From: Halichondria panicea
Taxonomy: Eukaryota > Porifera > Demospongiae > Suberitida > Halichondriidae
Length of the DNA stretch: 64,000 nt
NCBI RefSeq assembly: GCF_963675165.1
Contig: NC_087377.1
Location: 11,828,632 to 11,892,631, forward strand
Direction of reading: 5' to 3'
Position 1 is the first letter of the stretch. Every line of letters begins with the position of its first letter. Position numbers and translations under genes: made by a program. Under the pieces are notes generated by a model. That model was not told where the DNA came from, searched no databases, and worked only from the letters and a program-made list of their open reading frames with translations. Shown piece after piece: positions 44,694 to 54,916 of the stretch.

Positions 44694-47280
44694 ATGAAAA
44701 TACAAGCAGTTATTATCATCATTCAGTTGTTTACTCTTGCTGCAGGTAAGTAAGGTGTTCACTGGAACCATCACTAGAAATATTTATAGCCTAAAAGATA
44801 GATCAATTATTATTATTTGTTCAGCCACTTTGACATCCACCCCCACTGTGGCCTGTCCTGATGACACTGTTGCCTTCACCTGTACTCTGCCTGGTACTAT
44901 GGGTGTAACCATTGGCTGGACAGTAACTCCACCAACAGGACTAAATGTGGCCAGTGCATCTGGAGCAGTTAGTAACAGTTTTGTAATGAATATCATTGGC
45001 TCTGATGGGTTCCTGTTCCGGGCTGATTACTCTGGATTCAATGGAGGCATGGTAACATCTATCCTCACCACTCTCACCATGGTGACAGCGCTGGCTGGAG
45101 CTATGGTAGACTGTAGAGTAATAGGAGGAGTAGGGGAAGATCAAATACCCATCAGCGTGGCTGGTGAGTAAATAATCTTGATTAAGGCCTGTGTTAGTTG
45201 TAAAAACGTGTTTCTGGTCAAAAACTTATCAATAGCATGAGGGAGGGAGGTTCTCATTTCCATTATTCCATTATTGATGACGTCATAAAATACAAATTCC
45301 TGTTGCTAAAAATCAAATGTTAGAGACTGTGGATGGACACTATAGTTATCTTTCAAGGAAGAAGAATTTGCTTTACAGTGTTGCAGAACACTGTAAAGTT
45401 GATGACGGATACTCATACTAGCTAGCCATGAACTGAGATCCAAAATCAGTAGATTGCTAATTGCTTCCTTTTTGGGTGGAGTTTTTTGATGACGTCATTA
45501 AATAATGGCTGACATCAGCAATAATGGTCATTTTAAGCGGGCACTAAATGAGCATGCGGGAGGCTGACCAGAAACACATTTGCAACTAACACGGCTTAAT
45601 ACAAAATTGTGAGAACAAAACTAATGCTAATGGGGGGGGGGGTATTTCTCAAAAACAGATCCACCTTCACCTCTACTGAACCCAAGTGTGACCTCCACTC
45701 AAAGCCAACCCAGTTCTTCTAATATCACTTTGGAGTGGGACTCCCCTTCATCTACTGGTGGTGTGTCTGTCAGCTATGTCGTCACTATCTCCCCAATACC
45801 TCTCTCCGGGTCACCAGTCACCATGGAGACCACCTCAGCACAGATAACTGTTTCCTACAACACTCCCTACAATATGACAATCAGAGCTGTCAACTGTGTT
45901 GGAATGAGTCAAGAGAGTTTAATTGAGGATCTGAGTAAGCCATTTCATGGTCATAATTATACAACAATGCAGGTATATACTTTTAACGCAGTTGTGTGCC
46001 CCACACCGTCTACTGCTGCTGGTGTGACCATCACCAACACACCTCCTGTCACTATTGGTGGATCCATGCTCACCTTCACTTGTAGTGGAGACAATAAAGT
46101 GAGAACCTCAACCTGTGGCAGTAGTGGGTGGTCTCCTGACCCTGGGACCTTTGACTGCAGCAGTCTGATTACAAGTGTGTTAATTGTATTATATCGTTTC
46201 TATATTATGGCTGACCTCATTAGATCCCCAAGTCGCTTGTGGTTCTCCTGCCGCACCGTCCAGAGGTAGTGTGGACATCATTAGTGGGACACCACCCTTC
46301 TCACTGAGTTTACAGGTCATCTATCGCTGTGACGAGGGACTGTTCCCCCCTGATGTGAGGACCAGCACATGCACTGATGTGGAGGGTAGGGGAGAGTGGG
46401 TGAAGAATCCTGGGAGCTTGTTGTGCAGGGAGAGGCCAGGTGAAATGTTAGTTGGGAAAATTTTTAGGCTTCCCAAACCACACTGGTAAGTGTGATAACA
46501 AATAAGCCTCTAGAGTGGGTGGCGTTGGGTTTTTTTAGAGTTTCACAAATGACCCGCTTGCATCCGTGAAGCATGTAATTAAGTTGGCTTGGCCTTGTAA
46601 TATTTTCTTCAAAAAGGTCATTCTATAATTTCTGCGACGTACAATATATTGTATTAGCTTAATACGGACACCAGTAGGTTATTGGATGCTCGTGTTGAGC
46701 TGATTGAGATACAAACATGTACTCATAGTCATTTTCTGACCGTCCATATAGTCAACTGCACCGTACCTGCTGAGCCATGCAATGGTGCTATAGTGGACTA
46801 TGAGAGGTTGAATGAGACAGTGTTGGAGGAAACACTGCTGACTTACCAGTGTGACAATGGACTCTCACTGACTGGACCCAACACCATCACTTGCACTAAT
46901 ACTGGAGTCTGGAGCACTGAGCCAGAGGAAATCAAGTGTGTACTTATGACTGAAGGTGATGAGTTTTGTAATTGTTTGCTATCTATATATATATACTATC
47001 CCATCTCACAGTTTCTACTGCTGCTCCTTTGTTCTCCACTTCTGCAACAGTCGCTATCAGTGTGGTTATCACTTTCATTGTGACTCTAGTCATTGGATTC
47101 CTCACTGGACTCCTAGTGATGCACCTTTGCTCTCGTAGGAAGGCAGTGTACTCCCCAGCAGCTGAAGAGCAAGCTAACGTAAGACCCACACCACCAGCTG
47201 GTCCGGTTTATGAAGAGGTGTCACCTAAAGAGGAGATTGAACTGAACACTAACCAGGCGTATGGACCAGTAGGACTGTGA
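44694..47280 (+). CDS. G11: intact type A Ig-FN3-CCP3 transmembrane receptor
   Basis: Spliced: 44694-44745, 44825-45163, 45659-45934, 45992-46174, 46233-46439, 46752-46955, 47012-47280; 509 residues, all introns GT-AG and phase 1. Signal peptide 1-17 (MKIQAVIIIIQLFTLAA); Ig 18-130 (VAFTCTLPG, IGWTVTPP, MVDCRV), longer and quite different in the middle from G4; FN3 131-222; CCP 223-283, 284-352, 353-420; TM about 434-460; tail 461-509 with KAVYSPA, VYEEV, AYGPVGL. The Ig-FN3 intron carries a TTAA-flanked MITE. ACTTCCTGTATGG about 40 bases before the ATG gives an ETS-type core on the minus strand. No lesion seen. Confidence 0.88.
45186..45595. mobile_element. TTAA-flanked MITE in G11 intron
   Basis: Left end GGCCTGTGTTAGTTG ... 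GTGTTTCTGGTCA and right end TGACCAGAAACACA ... CAACTAACACGGC are inverted repeats of about 34 bp; TTAA lies on both sides (45182-45185, 45596-45599), the target of piggyBac-type elements. Contains GATGACGTCAT near both ends of its interior. No ORF. Confidence 0.8.
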
Positions 47281-47630
47281 ACCATGCATTCTGTTTTCCA
47301 CCCAACACATATATACATTGTAAGAATACATGTATAATATCTATAGCTATAACTACCTTATAAGATTGTAAGTTTGAGTACCGTATAGATTACGTATTAA
47401 TAGCACAAATACTTCTGTTCATTAAAACCATCACATGTTTTAAATATCAACAAAATAAGCAACAATTATTATAAGAGAAGTCAAACTTGTCCTAAAGGAA
47501 ATGCATCACAGCATATACATATAAATATTGGTACTGAAACAGCAATTATCATGATTGAAGTTAGGATAATAAATGACTGTATATACAGTGAAACCTGCAT
47601 GTTTCAATATAGTAATCTACATGTATATAT

Positions 47631-49215
47631 GTTGCCATTGGTGTTACTACTACTTTCGTTGCATCTACTATCCTTGGATTTCTCGCTGGACTCCTAGTGA
47701 TGTACTCTTTCACGCGTAATTATAGAATTATGGAACACATAATTTTCTCAGCCACACTGACATCTCTCTCTATTGTGTCCTGTCCTGATGACACTGTCAC
47801 CTTCACCTGCACTCTGCTTAGTAGCTTCATACGATGGGACATCATTCCACCACAAGGAGCTATATTCAGCATCACTTTGATTTCTGTAAACAATGAGGAG
47901 ACACGAGGTAACCCGGCATTCCGTGGTGTTCTCACTGATTCCAGTAGAAGAATGCTCACTGCCACTCTCACCTCACTGTCTGAGGCCTCCACTGTAGAAG
48001 GTACTATGGTGGAGTGTGTGGGAGTGAGCTCACGAGAAGGTCCTCTCACCATCACTGTGGCTGGTGAGTTGACTGCTCTTTGTTTTGTAACATAACAGTG
48101 TGGAACAAGTGATTAATATACCCACATGCAGATCCACGTGCACCCTCACGTCCACTCAATTCAAGAGTATCCTCTACTCTAAACCAACTCAGTTCCACTA
48201 TTATCACTCTGGAGTGGGACCTTCCCTCCTCCACTGGTGGTGTGTCTGTCAACTATGTCCTCATCATCTCCCCAACACCTCTCTCCGTGTCATCAGTCAC
48301 CGTGGAGACCACCTCAGCACAGATAACTGTTTCCTACAACATTCCCTACAATGTGACCATCAGAGCTGTCAACTGTGTTGGAATGAGTCAAGAGAGTTTA
48401 ATTGACGATCTGGGTAAGCCATTTCATGGTCATATACAAAAATAACACACAACACACCCTTACCCTTCTCACGGCTTGTGCTAGTGTGAGTCTATACATC
48501 CTCCCCTCATTTTGAGGGCCAGTGAACCACACACACAATCCCAATTCTGATACATCATCAATCAGAGGAGCTGAGAAAATGGGGAGAGGGTGAACAACTT
48601 CAACATCCAGTCACTGATAATTTATTATTACTCTGGACTGGGACCACCTCCTTCCTGAAGGTCTGTTAAACAGCCAACTATAATTATGTACATAATTATG
48701 TCCTCATCTCCCTAACACCTCTCTCTAAGTCACCAGTCACCGTGGAGACCATCTCGGCACAGATCACTATCTCCTACAACACTCCCTACAATGTGACCAT
48801 CAGAGCTGAGAGCTACATGTACTATAATGTTGAATAGAAGTCAAATTTTGAATCTGAGTAAGCCAGTATAATTATCATTTTCCTCTTTACTGCCGGCTGC
48901 TGTGTGTCCCACACCATAATTATGACCATCACCAACATACCTCCTGTCACGATTCATGGATCCATGCTCATCCTAATTCAGTCACTTGCAATGGAGACAC
49001 GGGAATGAAAAACCTCAGCATTCAGCAGTATAGCGGGTGGTCTCCTTAACCGTGACTGGGACTTTTGATTCACTGCCACATATGATAATCTATTATTCAG
49101 CTCTAGGTAGCAGGGCTGCTGCCTTTAGACCTAGCTATATAGTTGGCTGCTGGAGGTGTTGTGTTGGCGTTCTGTTTGTGGGGGTACTGATTGTTGTAGA
49201 GTTCATAGTTGTTTG
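47631..49215 (+). pseudogene. G12: chimeric relic (TM scrap, intact Ig and FN3, then decayed FN3, CCP and TM)
   Basis: 47631-47717 is part of a TM exon like that of G1 (TTTFVASTILGFLAGLLVMY) and ends abruptly at an AATTATAG. Then come an open type A Ig exon, 47752-48063 (VTFTCTLLS, IRWDIIPP, MVECVG), and an open FN3 exon, 48132-48413, both phase 1. No signal exon is visible before them. After 48620 a second, decayed FN3 (TVETISAQITISYN), a decayed CCP (48895-49070) and a glycine-rich TM scrap (49105-49210) follow. Looks like fusion of two or three gene fragments; not expected to make a receptor. Confidence 0.75.
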
Positions 49216-49792
49216 TTAATCACCAAGAACTTAAAAAGTGGAGGTTATGGAAGGATGCATGTTTACGATTGTACAAATCATTCAATTTCAATTTTGTTTA
49301 TGACAAGTGAGACAATGGAGATTTTGTAATGACTAACTTGCTCTGGAGGCCACATTGAGTTGCAGTCGAATCAGGCTTATATTTTGAGAAATCAAATATG
49401 CTACTTGATCTTGATTGCGAACTGTTTGTTTACTTATCAATAATGGTCATGATTGCATTCATCTTTATTGTCAACAGAACAGTATCCTTTATGATCACAA
49501 CAGCTGGCTAAACAAACACTAAGTAACAGCCCACAGCTATTTACTGAAGTCAGCAATTTAGCAAATGTTTCATTAACGATCTTTACTTTTTGAAAACTTC
49601 TTCAGGACAACTCTTATAGATATAGCAGATATAGCACAAGGTTAATATTAGATCTCAATTAAACTTTTTTCGTATACCCACACTGACAATAAACCCACTG
49701 TCTCATGACTGGAGAAGTATGATCTAATCTAGGCAATAGGTAAAGATGTCACATTTTGCTTTTGCACTTTATTAAATTTGCCCTGTTAAATA
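49216..49792. other. Upstream block of type C gene G13
   Basis: Matches 16979-17290 and 40835-41400 (GACAATGGAGATT, TGCAGTCGAAT, ATGATCACAACAGCTGGCTA). Third copy of the arrangement glycine-rich TM relic, this block, type C gene. No coding. Confidence 0.55.
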
Positions 49793-50635
49793 ATGGTGAA
49801 CTTGTTGGTGATCAAGCATCTTCTGTTAGCAGTGATGATTGGCTATCAGATAGGAGGTATGAATGCATGACAAGATTGTGCTTCATGTGTGATTGAAATT
49901 GTTCCATTTCAACAGAGGCCTCATTAGTGTCCAACACCAGTGTGGCGTGTCCTGGAGAGGCAGTTCTGTTCACATGCTCTAAGCCAGCCGCTGTATTGAG
50001 ATGGCAAGTGGATCCTCCAGCGAAGTCTGGGTTGATGTCAGTTCAAAGTACACTCTTTATTGGTTCTCAAGTTGGTCGAAGGGACACATTTGGATCTGGA
50101 GTGATCATGTTTTGAGGCTGTTCTTGTAAGCAATGATGGTGGAACTCTGACGTCCACCCTAATCAACCTCAGTGAAGTGTCTGTACTGGAAGGAACCAAT
50201 ATTACCTGTACTACTACCACTTCAAATGGTATTACAGTTGCAATACAGCAGACAACTGTCTCTGTTGCTGGTGAGTAGCTATTTAATCTTAACACATATG
50301 CAGTTAAACTTATAGACTTTTATTGCACATGCATATATAGGTAATTCAACCTCTCCATTAAACCCAAGAATATCCTCCACTCAAAACCAGCTCAGCTCCT
50401 CTCTTGTTATTCTGGACTGGGACTCCCCCTCCTCTACTGGTGGTGTGTCTGTCAGGTATATCCTCGTCATTTCCCCAACACCTCTCTCCAGGTCACCAGT
50501 CACCGTGGAGACCACCTCGGCACAGTTCAATATCTCTTACAACATTCCCTACAACGTGACCATCAGAGCAGTTAACTGTGTTGGCAGTAGCCGTGACAAC
50601 ATGATGATGATCCCTTCTATTGGTTAGTTCATATA

Positions 50636-50831
50636 CCGTATAGCTGGTAATTTTCAGGGAACAAAATATTCGTAGTTTTCATGGTTGAAGCTCTGACCAT
50701 GAATATTTTACCCACGAATGAAGCGACCTTGACTACCTTTACCTGCAGTGCAATCAGCAACCACGAAAATAATATCCACGAAATGTCTAAACCACGAATA
50801 TTTTGTCCACCAAAAATTACCCGCTATACGG
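50636..50831. mobile_element. MITE with CCGTATAGC ends in G13 intron
   Basis: Left end CCGTATAGCTGGTAATTTTC and right end AAAATTACCCGCTATACGG form inverted repeats; TA precedes the left end and CA follows the right. Internal CCACGAA motifs. About 196 bp, non-coding. Confidence 0.7.
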
Positions 50832-52278
50832 CATATGATTGTCTTAGTTGCGCTCGTTACTACTGTACTCTATCGAGATTACTCCCACGTCCGAAATTAC
50901 GACCCACTGCTTCTTTTGAGTGAAAGTTCCTGTATAGGCTATTTGCTTCAAGAATACGCCCACAAGGAAGTGATGCAAACTTGTCAGCGAGCAGTTTATA
51001 GTTGTCAAGAAGGTTTAGCAGTTTCTTGTGTAAGCTGGTTGCTGAAGATAGCTTCGTAGATAGTTAGATCCAATGATTATTACTCCTATTTGCAAGTATA
51101 AGAGACAAGGACAATCTTCTCTGAATCTCTGTTGAGAGACTTTTCTTCAGCTACTTACCCATGCATTACCATTGTTATATAATTATTGCAAGCACTGGCA
51201 TGCCCCAGAAAATACTAAGTTTCTTCATGAGTAGGCGTAATTTCGAGACAAACTACCATTAGCGAAATTACTGTGTAGCATGCAATTAGGGTGGGTGTAG
51301 AGTACGGTAATAATTTTGCTTCTCTAATGCAGTTACCTGTCCCTCCAACCCATCACCTGCGAATAGAGTGACCATCAATGGTGCTCCACCACTGCCTCCA
51401 GTAGGATCAATCCTGAGCTTCAATTGCAATGGACAGACTTTAACAGCAACCTGTGAGAGTGTTGGACGATGGTCACTTGATCCCACCACTTACGTCTGTA
51501 TCTCAGGTATAAGGTTATATTGCTTTCACTCTATACTGTTATTAGGCCTCCTCTCAGAGCTCACCTGTGGCTCTCTTGTTGCACCGTCTAGAGGCAGTGT
51601 GGACGTCAGTGGTGGGACGTCAGTGGTGGGACACCACCCTTCTCACTGGGTTCACAGGTCATCTATCGCTGTGATGAGGGACTGTTCCCCCCTGATGTGA
51701 GGACCAGTACATGCACTGATGTGGGGGGGTAGGGGAGAGGGGGTGGAGAATCCTGGGAGCTTGGTGTGCAGGGAGAGGCCAGGTGAAATGTATGATTATA
51801 TAGCTGTTGTTGAGTCTGTGCATTTAGGAAATACACCTTTTGTTCTTGTATGTACAATTCTCAATTATCATAGCAGGATTATCAATTTTGTTTTAGCAAA
51901 CATATATACTCATGCAATTGAATCACTGTTTAACCGTCCCTACAATTATTATTATAGTCAACTGCACTGTACCTGCTGAGCTGTGCAACGGTGCTATAGT
52001 GAACTATGAGAGGTTGAATGAGACGGTGTTGGAGGGAACAATGCTGACTTACCAGTGTGACAATGGACTCTCACTGACTAGACCCAATACCATCACTTGC
52101 ACTAATGCTGGAGTGTGGAGCACAGAGCCTGAGGAAATCAAGTGTGTACTTGTGACTGAAGGTGATGAGCTTTGTAATTATTGTTTGCTATCTACTATCT
52201 CATCTCACAGTTTCTACTATTGCTCCTTTGTTTTCCACTTCTGCAACTGTCGCTATCAGTGTGGTCATCACTTTCATT

Positions 52279-53489
52279 TGGCTGTGGTTTAAATCGTACC
52301 TACATGACAGGATACACTTCACAAGTGTTATTAATACTCCATCCAACTACTTACCAGTTATGTCAGGAGTTCCGCAAGGAAGCATCCTAGGCCCACTGTT
52401 ATTTATTATTTTTATCAATGACCTACCGGAGTGCATCTCATCTGCCAATCCATTTCTATTTGCGGACGACACAAAGCTAGTAAAGTGCATCACTTCTACG
52501 GAAGACCAATTGGAATTACAAACAGACATCAACCAGTTGTCATCCTGGTGCACTACTTGGAACATGCAACTCAATGAAGGAAAATGTAATGTGCTGCGCA
52601 TAACTCATCCTAGCTGGCACGAAGACAACCCTAATACACTCTACTCAATCCACAATTCTCACCTTAACTTTGCTACAAAAGAAAAAGACCTAGGCTTGTG
52701 CATAGCCAACAACCTCTCCTGGTCACTGCATTATAACCTCATATCGTCTAAGGCCTACCGAGCTCTTAACCTCATCCGACGGACGATTTCAATGAAATCA
52801 GAAACCAGCACAAAAAAATCGTTATATATAACCCTAGTTAGATCCCAGGTCACCTACTGCTCCCAAGTCTGGAGACCAAATTTGATCAAGGACATTCAAA
52901 AACTAGAAAGAATCCAGAGGAGAGCCACCAAATTCATACTCAATGATTACTCAAGCTCATACAGATCAAGGCTGTCCGATTTGAAGCTACTACCTCTAAT
53001 GTACTGGTTTGAAATACAGGACATAATGTTTCTAGTAAAGTCACTAAAGGAACCCTCGGACAACTTCAACATAAGAGATCACATCAAATTCGTTACTGGT
53101 CGCACCCGCTTCAGTTGCAACAACAAACTCACTGTACAAGCCAATCACTACAGCGCAAGCAGACACTTCTACCTCAATCGTATCACAAGGTTATGGAACT
53201 TGATGCCCACTATGCTGATGGATATCAGCGCACCACTAACTTCAACAAAGAATACACTCCACCATTACTTCTGGGAGCACTTCAAACAAAACTTTGTCTC
53301 TGACATCCCATGTACCTACCACTTAATGTGCCCATGCAACAGATGCTACACACGTAATTATAGCTAGCTTCACATGTAATCATTAAATTATCCAGCTGTG
53401 TCGCTCAATGCGGCACAGTCTGTCAGCTATAGTCTTTGCTACAACAATCACTTGTTTTTATATCATTCACGTTACAGGCTGTAAAGTCT

Positions 53490-53520
<31 letters not shown>

Positions 53521-53525
53521 TAATT
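52279..53525 (+). mobile_element. 5'-truncated non-LTR retrotransposon (reverse transcriptase 3' part)
   Basis: Open from 52279 to a stop ending 53367. It contains the RT motif SGVPQGSILGPLLF (about 52362-52403) and the catalytic FADDTKL (about 52458-52478), then the thumb region (LYITLVRSQVTYCSQVW, LERIQRRATKF) usual in CR1/jockey-type LINEs. The endonuclease and the first RT motifs are missing, so it is 5'-truncated. About 125 bases of 3' UTR lead to a (AAT)n tail at 53491-53525. It lies in the TM exon of G13 between ATCACTTTCATT and GTCACTCTAGTC, which are adjacent in G5; any target duplication is three bases or fewer. Confidence 0.88.
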
Positions 53526-53723
53526 GTCACTCTAGTCATTGGATTCCTCAGACTGCTAGTGATGCATCTTTTCTCTTGTAAGAAGGCAGTGTACTCCCCG
53601 GCAACTGAAGGACAAGCAAACGTAGGACCCACTGCACCAGCTGTTCCTGTTTATGAAGAGGTGTCACCCAAAGAGGAGATTGAACTTAACACTAACCAGG
53701 CGTATGGACCAGTAGGACTGTGA

Positions 53724-54916
53724 AACTCGTTTATTTTAATATTCATTGCGATCATTCTGGCATTTTGTTTGTTTTATAGAACTGTAATTATATAATTATA
53801 TAGACTCGCTAGTGTTTTATTTTATAGATAACGTGTAACCTATAGATTGTCTCAAATTACATTTATATATCCCTATAGAGGTTATTTTTTGCTGTAAAAT
53901 CTGTCATTATTATGTAGTTGTTCTGACTTCTTCAATCATAAATAGAATAAAGTGGTGTGTTTCTTTATGAACCAAGTGATCAAACTCGACAGTTATTATA
54001 ACTGCGCCTCGGTGTGTGGTAGTATGTGCATTACACCCTAGCTTTCAGCTATTGTTTTCCTTGCATCTTTCATCATTCAGTATCGGATACGTAATGTTAT
54101 TCATTGAGACAATGTAAACAAATAGCACTGCATGTATTTAAACTGATCAACAAAGAGTAACAATTAAGAGAATTAAGCTGCATAAATTACAACAGTTAGT
54201 TAGTTTGTTAGTTAGTTAGTTAGTTATAGTTAGTTCTGTCAGATTCCTGCAGCAAATATAAATTACAGTACATTGTAATTTTCTTACCAGCACTAAGGAA
54301 ACAAGCCAGAACAATCTCAAAAGATACTCTCACCCATTTTAGCAATTTTCCTCCCACTTGAAATCAATTATCTATTACCTATAATCCTGAATTGCACCAC
54401 ATATCATATTGTCATCGGGAATTCGAACTCCTCTCTGTCATAGCAACATTTGCATGCACGCTTTTTGCAACTGTTGGACAGTCTAATCAATATCAATTTT
54501 AACTTCAATTAATTCAACATAAACACCATTCATGGTGTTTCTGGTGTTTCCTATGCAAACAATTTTACCATTAATTTGAGTATAAATTATAGTGAGAAGC
54601 TGAATGTATAACACACAGTTCATTGTGTTGGGTTGTTTAACTTGATTGGCACTGAACTGATTGAACACTGAGAAAATAATTTATAGGGCATATAGCTGTA
54701 TATATCATAGTTATAAATTATTATATCGGCAGTTTCCCAAACCAAAGAAATTGGTATAACTTAATTGCATGCAGTGTTATTCTCTGTTGACACCGAGACA
54801 TCTATAATTATATCAATATAATTATACCATTAATTATATAGTCCTATGAATCGACATGTACAACAACAAACTGTATATATAGAGTGCAGCAACATAAAAA
54901 CGCTAAATGACAATTC
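53724..54916. other. Convergent spacer between G13 and G14
   Basis: 53724-54250 resembles the flank after G5 (ATGAACCAAGTGATCAA, GATTCCTGCAGCAAA). A TTAG run lies at about 54194-54230. The remainder is AT-rich with a short hairpin near 54520 (AACACCATTCATGGTGTTT). No gene. The two genes are tail to tail here. Confidence 0.5.

Larger units (their letters stand above)
49793..53723 (+). pseudogene. G13: type C receptor, frameshifted and interrupted by a LINE
   Basis: Exons: 49793-49856 signal (MVNLLVIKHLLLAVMIGYQI), 49916-50270 Ig (VLFTCSKPA, LRWQVDPP, NITCTT), 50341-50622 FN3, 51333-51506, 51558-51782 and 51958-52161 CCP, then the TM/tail exon split into 52211-52278 and 53526-53723 by a retrotransposon. 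An extra T near 50115 (ATGTTTTGA) shifts the Ig. The second CCP has a 13-base tandem duplication (GTCAGTGGTGGGA) and an internal stop. Other exons are open. The first half of the TM exon runs in frame into the reverse transcriptase. The FN3-CCP intron carries a MITE at 50636-50831. Best preserved type C gene, but dead as read. Confidence 0.82.

Noticed and set aside
47631-48413. G12 as a functional gene (two open exons)
   Set aside because: No signal exon is visible, the preceding sequence is a TM scrap, and the following FN3, CCP and TM exons are decayed.
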